Assembly (NCBI GenBank): GCA_021791895.1
Contig: JAJYVS010000009.1
Location: 1 to 64,000, forward strand
Direction of reading: 5' to 3'
From: Actinomycetes bacterium
Lineage (GTDB): Bacteria; Actinomycetota; Acidimicrobiia; Acidimicrobiales; RAAP-2
Length of the DNA: 64,000 bases
In this document: in pieces, positions 43,613 through 52,662 of the stretch
Position numbering within the stretch: the stretch's first letter is position 1
Layout of the letters: each line of letters opens with the position of its first letter
Translations under genes and position numbers: made by a program
Notes under the pieces: model-generated
The model's database searches: none
The model's input: the letters and a program-made list of their open reading frames with translations, nothing else
What the model was told of the DNA's origin: nothing

Positions 43613-44386
43613 GTGTCTTTGGCGTCCCGCACTCTGCATCCACGCAAGCTCTCTGGCTTCATCGGGGTCGAGTTCGACGATGTCGATCTCGGTGATCTCA
43701 ACGATCACGACTTCGCCCAGATCAAGGACGCGCTGCTTGAGCACGGCGTGGTCATTTTCCACCACCAGGACCTGAGTTCTGCGGCGCACAAGGCCTTTGG
43801 CGAGAGATTCGGCCCCCTCCACACCCATCCGGCAGCCCAGGGAGTCGAGGGACACCCCGAGATACTCCTGCTCAGAAATCGCGGCAAGGAGCGAACGATC
43901 ACCGAGGTCTGGCACTCCGACGTGACCTGTGAGCAGCGGCCACCATCGGTCTCGATTCTTCATGCCAGAGTCCTGCCTGAATGCGGTGGAGACACGATGT
44001 GGGCGAACCAGTACTTGGCCTATGAGAGGTTGTCGGAGGGCCTGAAGCAGATGCTCGAAGGCATGCGGGCGGTGCACAGCGCCTTTGGCCTCGAGGCCGT
44101 TCATCCGGTGATCCGGACCCATCCCGAGAGTGGCCGGCGCGCCCTCTTCGTCAACGCCGGGTTCACTCGACGCTTCGACGGAATCAGCACGGCGGAGAGC
44201 GCGCCACTGCTCAAGATGCTCATCGAGCACGCGACACAGCCCGACCTCTGCTACCGGCATCGATGGAGTCCGGGCGACATCGCGATGTGGGACAACCGGG
44301 GGGTCATGCACTTCGCCGTCCATGACTACGGCGACCAGGAGCGCGAGATGCACCGCGTGACCGTCCAAGGGGACGAGCCCCGGTGA
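43613..44386 (+). CDS. TauD/TfdA-family 2-oxoglutarate-dependent dioxygenase
   Basis: 257 aa from GTG 43613. Fe(II) ligands are WHSDVT (His, Asp) and distal His in DNRGVMHFAV; the 2-oxoglutarate-binding Arg is in HRVTVQGD. Sequence features such as EHGVVIFHHQDL, GERFGPLHTHP and GGDTMWANQY agree with taurine or alkylsulfate dioxygenases. The gene next door encodes an alkylsulfatase-like hydrolase, so oxidative release of sulfite or sulfate from organosulfur compounds is likely. Confidence 0.88.
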   Translation: MSLASRTLHPRKLSGFIGVEFDDVDLGDLNDHDFAQIKDALLEHGVVIFHHQDLSSAAHKAFGERFGPLHTHPAAQGVEGHPEILLLRNRGKERTITEVWHSDVTCEQRPPSVSILHARVLPECGGDTMWANQYLAYERLSEGLKQMLEGMRAVHSAFGLEAVHPVIRTHPESGRRALFVNAGFTRRFDGISTAESAPLLKMLIEHATQPDLCYRHRWSPGDIAMWDNRGVMHFAVHDYGDQEREMHRVTVQGDEPR

Positions 44387-44614
44387 GCCGAAGCACCGGT
44401 GTTGTGCGCATCTTTCGTTTCCCGAGCGCCACGAGCCGCGCCACGCTCGAACGCCCGGCGTGGGGGAGCGGCAGCCGGCCACGCTAGCCAGCGGCGCGAT
44501 CACCGGTCTGCAGTGGAAGTCGCCGTCGCGGCCGAAGAGGCGGGGGTTCGCTTGACGTCGAACCGGGTTGCCCCCAATGGTCGAATCCAACACGACGACG
44601 CAGTGAGGAGAGAG

Positions 44615-45904
44615 ATGTCCGATCTACTTGGTCTTTCGACACAGATCATCGACGAGGGGCGAACCGACGAGTTGACCAATCGAGTCACCCAGCAGCTCTC
44701 GGAGGTCGCCGACGGCATCGCCGTGGTCGAATCCTTCGGCCACTGTGTCGCCTTCCGGACCGACTCGGACCTCCTCGTCTTCGACACCAGCAACCCTGCG
44801 GCGGGTCCCCGGGTGGTCGAGGCGCTGCGGGGATGGTCCGAGGAACCTGTTCGCACGGTTGTCTACACCCACGGCCACCTGGACCATGTCGGGGGATCGG
44901 TCGCCTTCGTCAACGATGCGTCGGCACGGGGCTTCGCTCGACCCTCCTTCGTGGCCCACGCCGCCGTCTTGGAGCGGTTCGCCAGATACCGGCTCACCGA
45001 CGGGTGGAACGTGGCCATCAATCGCCGCCAGTTCGGTCCTCGCCGCACGGTCGGTCTGACCGCCGACTCCGGACCGGCGGGCTCGCGCGCTCGCTTTCTC
45101 CCCGATGACGTCATCGCTCCGGACGTCGTGTTCGAGAACCGGTTGACCCTGAAAGCCGGTGGCCTCGATGTGGAGCTCCACCATGCACGAGGAGAGACCG
45201 ACGACCACCTCTGGGCCTGGATCCCCAGCCGACGGGCCATCGCCTGTGGGGATTTCCTCATCTGGAACTTCCCCAATGCCGGCAACCCTCAGAAGGTCCA
45301 GCGCTTTCCGGGGGAGTGGGCGGCGGCCCTGCGCCAGATGGCCGCGCTCGAACCGGACCTTTTGCTGCCGGCCCATGGCCTGCCGATCGGTGGTCGCGAT
45401 CGCATAAAGATGGTGCTGGACGACGTGGCGACGGCGTTGGAGCACCTGGTCGAGGACGTCGTAGCCAGGATGAACGCCGGGGAGACCCTGGACGCCATCC
45501 TCCAGGCGGTCTCGGTCCCACCCCACCTGCTGGCAAAGCCCTACCTGCGTCCGCTGTACGACGAGCCCGAGTTCGTCGTCCGGAACATCTGGCGCCTCTA
45601 TGGGGGCTGGTGGGACGGCAACCCGGCTCGGCTGAAGCCTCCGGGCGACGCCGAGTTGGCCCGCGAGGTCGCCGACCTGGCCGGCGGGTCGGTCGCACTC
45701 GCCCGCCGGGGGGAGCAGGTGGCCAGGGAAGGCAACCTGCGACTGGCGTGTCAGCTGGTCGAGTGGGCCCGCGCGGTCGGCCCCGACGACGCCGAGGTGC
45801 GAGCCATTGCCTCGGAGGTCTACGAGCTTCGGCGAAGCTCGGAGACCTCGCTCATGGCCCGAGGGGTCTTCGCGGCAGCAAAGGGCACCGAAGAGGGCCC
45901 TTGA
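44615..45904 (+). CDS. Alkylsulfatase-like metallo-beta-lactamase-fold hydrolase
   Basis: 429 aa. The zinc motif is THGHLDHVGG, followed by HARGETDDH (third His/Asp) and LPAHGLPIGG. The C-terminal region of about 130 residues is helical (RNIWRLYGGWWDGNPARLKP), the dimerisation domain typical of SdsA/BDS1-type class III sulfatases. ATG at 44615 is preceded by GAGGAGAGAG. It would hydrolyse primary or secondary alkyl sulfates to alcohols and sulfate. It lacks a signal peptide. The expected C-terminal SCP2-like lid is not seen, so it is shorter than the classical enzymes. Confidence 0.82.
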   Translation: MSDLLGLSTQIIDEGRTDELTNRVTQQLSEVADGIAVVESFGHCVAFRTDSDLLVFDTSNPAAGPRVVEALRGWSEEPVRTVVYTHGHLDHVGGSVAFVNDASARGFARPSFVAHAAVLERFARYRLTDGWNVAINRRQFGPRRTVGLTADSGPAGSRARFLPDDVIAPDVVFENRLTLKAGGLDVELHHARGETDDHLWAWIPSRRAIACGDFLIWNFPNAGNPQKVQRFPGEWAAALRQMAALEPDLLLPAHGLPIGGRDRIKMVLDDVATALEHLVEDVVARMNAGETLDAILQAVSVPPHLLAKPYLRPLYDEPEFVVRNIWRLYGGWWDGNPARLKPPGDAELAREVADLAGGSVALARRGEQVAREGNLRLACQLVEWARAVGPDDAEVRAIASEVYELRRSSETSLMARGVFAAAKGTEEGP

Positions 45905-45958
45905 GCTTTGCGGTGGGCCCGGGTCCTGACCCGAGGCGGGGATCGCCCCGAGATCGGC

Positions 45959-46690
45959 TCAACGGAAGAGATCCTCGGCCGGCCGCCGCACGATCTCGGC
46001 GGCGACCGAGGAGGACCGGAGCCAGGCCTTGGGGACGCCCCGCACCAGTGCGACCGGCACGTTGCGGTCTTTGCCCATGACCAGCTCGGCCGCCGCCGCA
46101 ATCTCGTCGGCGACGCAGACCTCGGTCACCTGCAGCTCTCGACCGGTGGCGTCGGGGGTGCCCCGTAGGTCCACGACACCGGCCACGCCGGCGCACCCGA
46201 TCGCGACATCGGTGACGCCGCGACGCCACGCCCGTCCGAACGTGTCCGAGACGATCACCCCCACCTCGACCCCCAGGTGATGGGCGAGGGCCGCACGGAT
46301 GCCCCTGGCCGAGCGGTCTGCGTCGATCGGCAAGAGCGCGGCCTGGCCGGCGGCCACGTTGGAGAGGTCCACGCCGGCGCTCGCGCACACGAAGCCGTGC
46401 TTGGTCTCGGTGATGAGCAGATCACCCCGTCGACGCAGGATGCGAACCGCTTCCGACTCCACCAGCGCCGACTTGGCGGCCCGGTCGTCGGGGTCGATGT
46501 CCACGAGGCGCCCTTCGGCCTTGGAGACGATCTTCTGGGTGACGACCACCACGTCACCTTCCCGCAGCTCAGTCCCCGAGGCGCTGAAGGCCGCGGCCAA
46601 CAGCGCGCCGAGGTCGGCACCGGGTCGGACCTCGCCGATCCCGTGGACCGGCAGCACGACGATCGCCTCGGTGTTCGGGTCAGCAGGCAC
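45959..46690 (-). CDS. cofE: Coenzyme F420-0:L-glutamate ligase (CofE/FbiB N-terminal domain type)
   Basis: 243-aa ligase adding glutamate(s) to F420-0 with GTP. Signature segments: GEVRPGADLGALLAAAF, GDVVVVTQKIVSKAEGR, ETKHGFVCASAGVDLSNV, VSDTFGRAWRRGVTDVAIG. The length fits stand-alone CofE; the C-terminal nitroreductase-like domain of mycobacterial FbiB is absent. It overlaps the cofD end by 11 bp. F420 serves reductases typical of actinobacteria. Confidence 0.93.
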   Translation of the reverse strand: MPADPNTEAIVVLPVHGIGEVRPGADLGALLAAAFSASGTELREGDVVVVTQKIVSKAEGRLVDIDPDDRAAKSALVESEAVRILRRRGDLLITETKHGFVCASAGVDLSNVAAGQAALLPIDADRSARGIRAALAHHLGVEVGVIVSDTFGRAWRRGVTDVAIGCAGVAGVVDLRGTPDATGRELQVTEVCVADEIAAAAELVMGKDRNVPVALVRGVPKAWLRSSSVAAEIVRRPAEDLFR

Positions 46691-47618
46691 TGACGACCGC
46701 CTTGGCCAGCGCTGCCCGCGTCGCCGCGTCCGACATGACCGTCGGGACGACGAGACACCGCATGCCGAGCGCCTCGATCTTCGGAGCGAGGGCTTCGTCG
46801 GCCTCGTCGACCAGGAAGGTCCCGACCCATGGCGCGTAGAGGCGCCCGACGCCGAGCGCGCTCGATTCGTGTCCGAGCTCGGCGAGGAGCCGGTCCGCCG
46901 GCCCCCGCAGGGCCGACCCGGCGATGATGGGGGAGACCGCGACCACGGCCTCGCGTCTTGCCTCGAGAGCCGATGCGATGCCCGGGATCGACAGGATGGG
47001 ACCGATGGAGACGATCGGATTCGATGGGCAGCAGACGATCAGGTCGGCCTGCTCGATCGCCTCGAGCACCCCTGGGGCGGGGGAGGACCCCTCGGCGCCG
47101 TCGAAGCGGAGCGACGCCACCTCGACGTCGTGGCTGAGGCGGACGAAGTAGTCCTGGAACGCGACCTCGGCCGACGCGCCCTCGGCCGGCCGGGCGAGGG
47201 TGACCCTGGTCCGCACCGGGTCCTCGGACATCGGCAGGAGCCGCGTCCGTACCCCCCGTGCCACCGCCAGCTCGGTGGTGACGTCGGTCAGGGTCGCCCC
47301 CTCTCCCAGGCGCTGCGTTCGGTAGAGATGGGTGGCGAGATCCCGGTCGCCCAGCTGGAACCAGCTGATCCCGCCCAAGGCTCGGAGGTTCTCCGCAACG
47401 GTCCAGGTCTCCCCGGTGACACCCCAGCCGGTCTCCTTGTTGTCCAGCCCTGCGAGGGCATAGGTGACGCTGTCGATGTCCGGACAGATCGTGAGGCCGT
47501 GGAGCACCAGGTCGTCGCCGGTGTTGATCACCGCGGTGATCTCGGTCGGGTCAACGACCTCGGCCAGGCCGACGAGGAGCTTGGCCGCGCCGACACCGCC
47601 AGCCAGGGCTGTGAGCAC
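46680..47618 (-). CDS. cofD: LPPG:FO 2-phospho-L-lactate transferase (CofD/FbiA)
   Basis: 312 aa. It joins the phospholactyl/phosphoenolpyruvyl unit to the deazaflavin FO, giving F420-0. N-terminal LAGGVGAAKLLVGLAEVV is the nucleotide site. INTGDDLVLHGLTICPDIDS and ADLIVCCPSNPIVSIGPIL are highly conserved. It is upstream of cofE in an overlapping operon. Other F420 genes (cofC, cofGH) are not in the window. Divergent from the GT4 cluster by 86 bp. Confidence 0.94.
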   Translation of the reverse strand: MLTALAGGVGAAKLLVGLAEVVDPTEITAVINTGDDLVLHGLTICPDIDSVTYALAGLDNKETGWGVTGETWTVAENLRALGGISWFQLGDRDLATHLYRTQRLGEGATLTDVTTELAVARGVRTRLLPMSEDPVRTRVTLARPAEGASAEVAFQDYFVRLSHDVEVASLRFDGAEGSSPAPGVLEAIEQADLIVCCPSNPIVSIGPILSIPGIASALEARREAVVAVSPIIAGSALRGPADRLLAELGHESSALGVGRLYAPWVGTFLVDEADEALAPKIEALGMRCLVVPTVMSDAATRAALAKAVVSAC

Positions 47619-47704
47619 CGTTCGAGCCTACGTCGGGCGGTCACGGACCGTCCGCCAGACGTGCGACATCTTCGGCCGGTGGTCCGGTGTGCCAGGCTCT
47701 CGTG

Positions 47705-48859
47705 GTGACCGGAAGCGGGCGCCTGCGGGTGGCACTCGACGCCACGCCGCTCATCGGGCACCGCACCGGGGTGGGGGAGTTCTGCCGCGGCGCGATCGAT
47801 GCGCTGGCCGAGCGCGACGACCTGGACGTCAGCGGGTTCGCGGTCAGTTGGCGCCGTCGACGCGTCGCCCACCAGGCACTCACGGCCAAGGTCGGCACCG
47901 ACCAACGGGCCATGCCAGCCCGGCCCTTGCACCTCGCCTGGCGACATCTGGACGGCCCACCCATCGAGTGGTTCGTGGGCGACTGCGACGTCGTCCACGG
48001 GACCAACTTCGTGGTCCCTCCGACGCGGCGCGCCGGCCGGGTGGTGACGATCCACGATCTCACGGTGATCCACTACCCCGAGCTGTGCGACGGGCCGACG
48101 CTGGCCTACCCGTCGCTCATCCGGCGGGCCCTTCGGGCCGGTGCCTTCGTGCACACGCCGTCGGCGTTCGTCGCCGCCGAGGCTTGCGAGGCGTTCGGGG
48201 TGCCGCCCGAGCGGGTCCGGGCGGTCCACTCGGGCATCCCCGATCACCGAGCACCCGGAGGCGACGAGGTGCCGATCGACCTGCTCCCCTCAGGCACCGC
48301 TCGGTTCATCCTGAGCCTGGCCACGGCCGAACCCCGAAAGGACCTCCCGGCCCTGGTGGCTGCTTTCGACCACCTGGCGGACGAGCGCTCAGACGTCGCC
48401 CTCGTCCTGGCCGGTCAGGCCGGCTGGGGCGAGACCCAGCTGGCCGAGGCGGTCGCCCGATCGCCCTTCGCCGAGCGGATCGTGCGACCCGGCTGGCTCG
48501 ACGAGGCGACGCTGTCGGCACTGCTCGGCGCGGCCAGCGTGCTCGCCTACCCGTCGCGCTACGAGGGGTTCGGCTTCCCTCCGCTCGAGGCGATGGCCCG
48601 GGGGGTCCCGGTGGTCGCCACCGACGCCGGCGCCCTGCCCGAGGTGCTCGGGGATGGCGCCGCGCTGGTACCGGTCGGCGACGTCGGCGCGTTGGCCGCG
48701 GCGCTGGCCGAGGTGCTCGACTCGAGCGCCCGCGCCGAGGGGCTGGTGGCCGCCGGCCTCCGGCGGGCCGGCCAGTTCAGCTGGACCGATTGTGCCGAGG
48801 GCCTCGGCGCGCTCTACCACGACGTCTGCGCGGAGCGGCTCGGGGCGTCACGCCGGTGA
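47705..48859 (+). CDS. GT4-family glycosyltransferase (first of three)
   Basis: About 384 aa from GTG 47705 (GTG 47687 or 47702 possible). GT-B fold. The acceptor-side N-terminus is VALDATPLIGHRTGVGEF. The donor-side C-terminus contains EPRKDLPALVAAF, LAGQAGWGE and the EX7E motif EGFGFPPLE. The stop overlaps the next glycosyltransferase GTG. It uses an activated sugar (possibly GDP-mannose) to build a surface glycan. No TM segments, so cytoplasmic or peripheral. Confidence 0.88.
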   Translation: MTGSGRLRVALDATPLIGHRTGVGEFCRGAIDALAERDDLDVSGFAVSWRRRRVAHQALTAKVGTDQRAMPARPLHLAWRHLDGPPIEWFVGDCDVVHGTNFVVPPTRRAGRVVTIHDLTVIHYPELCDGPTLAYPSLIRRALRAGAFVHTPSAFVAAEACEAFGVPPERVRAVHSGIPDHRAPGGDEVPIDLLPSGTARFILSLATAEPRKDLPALVAAFDHLADERSDVALVLAGQAGWGETQLAEAVARSPFAERIVRPGWLDEATLSALLGAASVLAYPSRYEGFGFPPLEAMARGVPVVATDAGALPEVLGDGAALVPVGDVGALAAALAEVLDSSARAEGLVAAGLRRAGQFSWTDCAEGLGALYHDVCAERLGASRR

Positions 48860-49998
48860 ACACGAACGAGGGACCGGTCCGCCCGACCGTGCTGCTCGTG
48901 GTGGAGCAGCTCCGCCGGGCGGTCCCCGGCGGCATCGGCACCTACGCCCGCGGCCTCCTCGCCGGCCTGGCGGCGCTGGAGCGGGAGCGGGGGCTGACGG
49001 TGGCGACTGTCACCTTGTACGCCAGCCTGACCTTTTTCGACCCCCTCTTCGACTTCGGTCGCCCCCTGCGGCGGGTGGCCCTGCCGTCGAAGCTGTTGAC
49101 CCGGGCCTGGGACACCGGCTACCTGCTCGCGCCCCGCGGGTTCGACGTGGTCCACGGGGTCTCGCTCTCGATGCCGACGCTGCGCCGGGGCAGCCGGTCC
49201 TCGCTGGTTGCGACGGTCCACGACCTCGCGTGGCGCACCTTCCCCGAAGCCACCACCGAGCGGGGACGGCGGTGGCACGAGGCTTCGCTGCAACGGGTGA
49301 TGAAGGAGGCCAAGGGCTTCGTGACGCCCTCGGCCGAGGTGAAGGACGAGCTGGTGGCGGCGGGCGCCCCGGCCAAGGCGGTGACGGTCATCCCCGAGGG
49401 CGTCGACCACCTGCCGCCGCCGGACCCCACCCGGGCCGAGGCCGTGCTCGCAGCGGCGGGGGTCCGTGGGCCGTTCCTCCTCAGCGCGTCGACCCTCGAG
49501 CCGCGCAAGAACCTCGGCCGTCTGGTCCGGGCCTACGGGATCGCCCGGGCGGCCGGCGACCTCGGGCAGGTGCCGCTCGTGATCGCCGGTCCGAGCGGTT
49601 GGGGGAGCTCGGGCCTCGGCCGGTCGGCCGACGACGGGGTGGTCCTGTTGGGCCCGGTGGCGCTCCCGGTGCTCGTCGCCCTCTACGCCAAGGCCGCGGC
49701 CTTCGTCTACGTCCCGTTGACCGAGGGCTTCGGCCTACCCCCGCTCGAGGCGATGTCGGTCGGCGCCCCGGTGGTGGCCAGCACCGCCGTGCCGAGCGTG
49801 CGCGACGACACCGGCAACGAGGTCGCGGTCCTCGTCGACCCCGAGGACCCAGATGCCATCGCCGAGGGTCTGGTCCGGGTGGTGACCGATCCGGTGCTCG
49901 CCGCCTCGTTGGGGGAGCGGGGGGCGGCCTTCGCTCGGTCGCGGACCTGGCGGACCGCCGCCGCCCGGCACCTCGAGCTGTGGGCCCGCCTGGCGTGA
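48856..49998 (+). CDS. GT4-family glycosyltransferase (second of three)
   Basis: 380 aa. N-terminal VLLVVEQLRRAVPGGIGTYA with a Gly-rich loop; C-terminal EPRKNLGRLVRAYG, VIAGPSGWGSSG and EGFGLPPLE (EX7E). GTG start overlaps the previous stop (GTGA), and its own stop overlaps the third gene. The resemblance to its two neighbours suggests a duplicated and specialised set adding successive sugars. Confidence 0.88.
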   Translation: MNTNEGPVRPTVLLVVEQLRRAVPGGIGTYARGLLAGLAALERERGLTVATVTLYASLTFFDPLFDFGRPLRRVALPSKLLTRAWDTGYLLAPRGFDVVHGVSLSMPTLRRGSRSSLVATVHDLAWRTFPEATTERGRRWHEASLQRVMKEAKGFVTPSAEVKDELVAAGAPAKAVTVIPEGVDHLPPPDPTRAEAVLAAAGVRGPFLLSASTLEPRKNLGRLVRAYGIARAAGDLGQVPLVIAGPSGWGSSGLGRSADDGVVLLGPVALPVLVALYAKAAAFVYVPLTEGFGLPPLEAMSVGAPVVASTAVPSVRDDTGNEVAVLVDPEDPDAIAEGLVRVVTDPVLAASLGERGAAFARSRTWRTAAARHLELWARLA

Positions 49999-51128
49999 GC
50001 AGCCGGGCCCTCGCGGTGTCCCTCGACGTGAGCGCCATCCCGACCCGGGCCGCCGGGGCCGGGCAGTACGCGCTGGCCTTGGCCGGCGCGCTCGATGCCC
50101 GCGACGACGTGGCCGTCACGCTGGTCGCCCGACGGTCGGACCGCAAGCGATGGCTGGACCGCGCGCCTGGCTCGTCGGTCGTGGGCTGGGCGCCCGGGCC
50201 GAGGCCACTGCGCCTCGCCTGGGAGCAGGTCGGCCTCCCGTGGCGACTGCGCGGCGCCGGGGTCGACCTGCACCACGGTCTGCACTACACGATGCCCGAG
50301 CGGACCCGGCTCCCGGTGGTGGTCACCGTGCACGACTGCACCTACTTCGACCACCCCGAGTGGCACGAGCCGGCCAAGGCCCGCTTCTTCCGACGGGCCA
50401 TCGAGGTGGCGGCCGAGCGGGCGGGGGCGGTGGTCTGCGTGAGCGAGGCAACCGCCGAACGCTTCGTGGAGCTGTGCCGGCCGCGAGCCCCGGTGGTGGT
50501 GGCGCCCCATGGGATCGACCACTACCGCTTCTCGCCCTCCGAGCCTGCCGAGGGGTCCGACGCCGCCCACCTGACCCGGCTCGGTCTCGACCCCGGTCGG
50601 CCCATGGTGGTGTTCGTCGGGACCCTCGAACCCCGCAAGGGGGTGGCCAGCCTCCTCGAGGCGTTCGACCAGGTGGCCGAGCGCTTCGGCGACGCGCAGC
50701 TGGTGCTGGTCGGTCAGCGGGGGTGGGGCGAGCGCGATCTGTTGGCGGCCTCGGGCCACCGCGAGCGGGTGGTGGTGACCGGCTACGTCCCCGACGAGGC
50801 GATCCCGGCACTCCTGCGCTCGGCCGCCGTGGTGGCCTACCCGTCCCTCGACGAGGGCTTCGGGCTGCCCGCCTTCGAAGCACTGGCCTGCGGGGCCCCC
50901 GTCGTCACCACCTCGGGCACGCCCATGGGCGATGCGCTGGGCGATGCCGCGCTGCTGGTCGCTCCGGGGGACGCGGCGGCGTTGGCCGAGGCGCTTCTCA
51001 GCGTGCTCGGCGGGGACCCCGAGCAGGCCGAGCGCCGGCGCCGCGGACTCGACCGGGTGGCCCCGCTCACCTGGGACAAGAGCGCGTCGCGCCACGTCGA
51101 CGCCTACCGGATCGCGGCCGGGCGGTGA
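49995..51128 (+). CDS. GT4-family glycosyltransferase (third of three)
   Basis: 377 aa. AVSLDVSAIPTRAAGAGQYA at the N-terminus; FVGTLEPRKGVASLLEAF, LVGQRGWGERD and EGFGLPAFE (EX7E) at the C-terminus. GTGA overlap with the second enzyme. A nucleotide-sugar reductase gene follows 60 bp later. Likely WbdA/WbdB-like or phosphoinositol-mannosyltransferase-like action, but donor and acceptor are not known. Confidence 0.88.
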   Translation: MSSRALAVSLDVSAIPTRAAGAGQYALALAGALDARDDVAVTLVARRSDRKRWLDRAPGSSVVGWAPGPRPLRLAWEQVGLPWRLRGAGVDLHHGLHYTMPERTRLPVVVTVHDCTYFDHPEWHEPAKARFFRRAIEVAAERAGAVVCVSEATAERFVELCRPRAPVVVAPHGIDHYRFSPSEPAEGSDAAHLTRLGLDPGRPMVVFVGTLEPRKGVASLLEAFDQVAERFGDAQLVLVGQRGWGERDLLAASGHRERVVVTGYVPDEAIPALLRSAAVVAYPSLDEGFGLPAFEALACGAPVVTTSGTPMGDALGDAALLVAPGDAAALAEALLSVLGGDPEQAERRRRGLDRVAPLTWDKSASRHVDAYRIAAGR

Positions 51129-51188
51129 GCCAGGGGGCGCTCGGGCTGGCCACCCAGAACGCGGTCGAGCGCCGGTAGGGTTCATCGG

Positions 51189-52085
51189 ATGCGGGCGCTG
51201 GTCACCGGTGGGGGCGGGTTCGTCGGCCGGCACCTGGGTGACCACCTGCAGGCGATGGGTGACGAGGTCACCTCGATCGATCTCGAGGTTGACGTGGCCG
51301 ACCCCGAGGCCATCGCCACCGCGGTCCGTCGCGCCCGACCCGACGCGATCTACCACCTCGCCGCACTCAGCCATGTCGGCGACTCGTGGGCATACCCGGC
51401 CGAGGTCCTCCGGGTGAACGTGCTCGGCACCGGCGGGGTTCTGGCCGCGGCGCGGGCGCTCGATCCGCCGGCGGTGGTCCTGGTCGTGAGCTCGGCCGAG
51501 GTTTACGGCGCCGTGGGGCCCGACGAGCTGCCGATCGATGAGTCGGCGCCGTTCCGACCATTGAGCCCGTATGCGGCGAGCAAGGCGGCGGCCGAGCAGC
51601 TGGTGGCCCAGGCCCACTACGGCTACCGCCAGCCGGTCGTCACGGTGCGGCCGTTCAACCACATCGGGCCGGGGCAGGCTCCGAGCTTCGTCGTCTCCGC
51701 TCTGGCCAAGCGAATTGTCGAAGCGGAGCGGTCGGGGTCGGCGCAGGTGGCTGTTGGGACCCTGAGCGCCCGGCGCGACTACACCGACGTCCGCGACGTG
51801 GTCCGTGCCTACCGTGCACTCGTGGAGACGGGTCGTCGTGGCGGCACCTACAACGTGTGCTCCGGTCACGATGTCGCCATCGCAGAAGTGGCAGAGCGGC
51901 TCTGCGCCCTGGCCGGGGTCGAGGTCGAGCTGGTGACCGATCCGGCGCTGGTGCGAGCGATCGACCTCCCGGTGCTTCGAGGTGACGGGTCGAGGCTGGC
52001 CGCCGATACTGGCTGGAAGCCCGAGATCTCCCTCGACGACACCCTCGTCGACGTCCTGGCTTACTGGCGCGAGCGGACGGGGTGA
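51189..52085 (+). CDS. GDP-6-deoxy-D-mannose reductase-like sugar-nucleotide SDR
   Basis: 298 aa. NAD(P) site TGGGGFVGRHLGDHL, short N-terminal region typical of RMD rather than Gmd, SSAEVYG, catalytic SPYAASKAAAE, RPFNHIGPGQAPSFVVSALA and RRDYTDVRDVVRAY. The family reduces the 4-keto of GDP-4-keto-6-deoxymannose to GDP-rhamnose. It needs a Gmd partner, not found in the window. Co-directional with the three GTs, so it probably supplies their donor. Confidence 0.82.
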   Translation: MRALVTGGGGFVGRHLGDHLQAMGDEVTSIDLEVDVADPEAIATAVRRARPDAIYHLAALSHVGDSWAYPAEVLRVNVLGTGGVLAAARALDPPAVVLVVSSAEVYGAVGPDELPIDESAPFRPLSPYAASKAAAEQLVAQAHYGYRQPVVTVRPFNHIGPGQAPSFVVSALAKRIVEAERSGSAQVAVGTLSARRDYTDVRDVVRAYRALVETGRRGGTYNVCSGHDVAIAEVAERLCALAGVEVELVTDPALVRAIDLPVLRGDGSRLAADTGWKPEISLDDTLVDVLAYWRERTG

Positions 52086-52662
52086 ACGCCGAGCGAGCTG
52101 AGCCGCCGGGTGGTGGGCTGGTCGATCGGTCGTCTGAGCCGATTGGTGGTCTGGGTCGATCGGTCCGAGCCCGGTCGGCTGATCCGGAGCAGCAGGCTGG
52201 CGCGACCGGGCGTCTCCCGAGGTGCTCTGGACGATTCAATCGCCCACTGCGCTGCGCAGGACGCGCCGGTGCTCGTCGTGATGGTCGGTGGGTCGTCACC
52301 GGGGGCAACCTGGAGCGCCCAGGCCATTTCGGGGAGGGACTCGTAGCGCCCCGACTCCTCGGCTCCGGGCACCGGTCGGCAGCGCTCCGAGAGCGTCCGT
52401 CGGGGGACCGGCCAGCGCTCACCGGCGATCCCGGTGACCAGCGCGTCCCCGCCTGATAGGGGACGGGACCCTCGAGGGCCTCGAGGACACCAGGCCCCTC
52501 GGCGAAGACCACGCGCACCTCGACCCGGCGCCGCCTGACTCGGCGCCGTCGGGGATCCCCGGAGGGGTCAAGCGGCACGGGGCGGGACGAGGAGGGGGCT
52601 CAGCGGCCACGGGCACCGACGCCCTAGTGGCGCCAGGGCCGAGCTGTGATCCACCGAGCGCC
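52086..52662. other. Intergenic, no convincing gene
   Basis: About 580 bp between convergent units. Open frames exist on both strands (for example 52082-52456 and 52061-52372), but they lack recognised domains, coding-type composition or good ribosome binding sites. It may be a graveyard of a small gene. Confidence 0.5.

Noticed and set aside
52082-52456. Plus-strand frame overlapping the end of the RMD-like gene
   Set aside because: No domain, proline/arginine-rich, unlike real neighbours; treated as non-coding.
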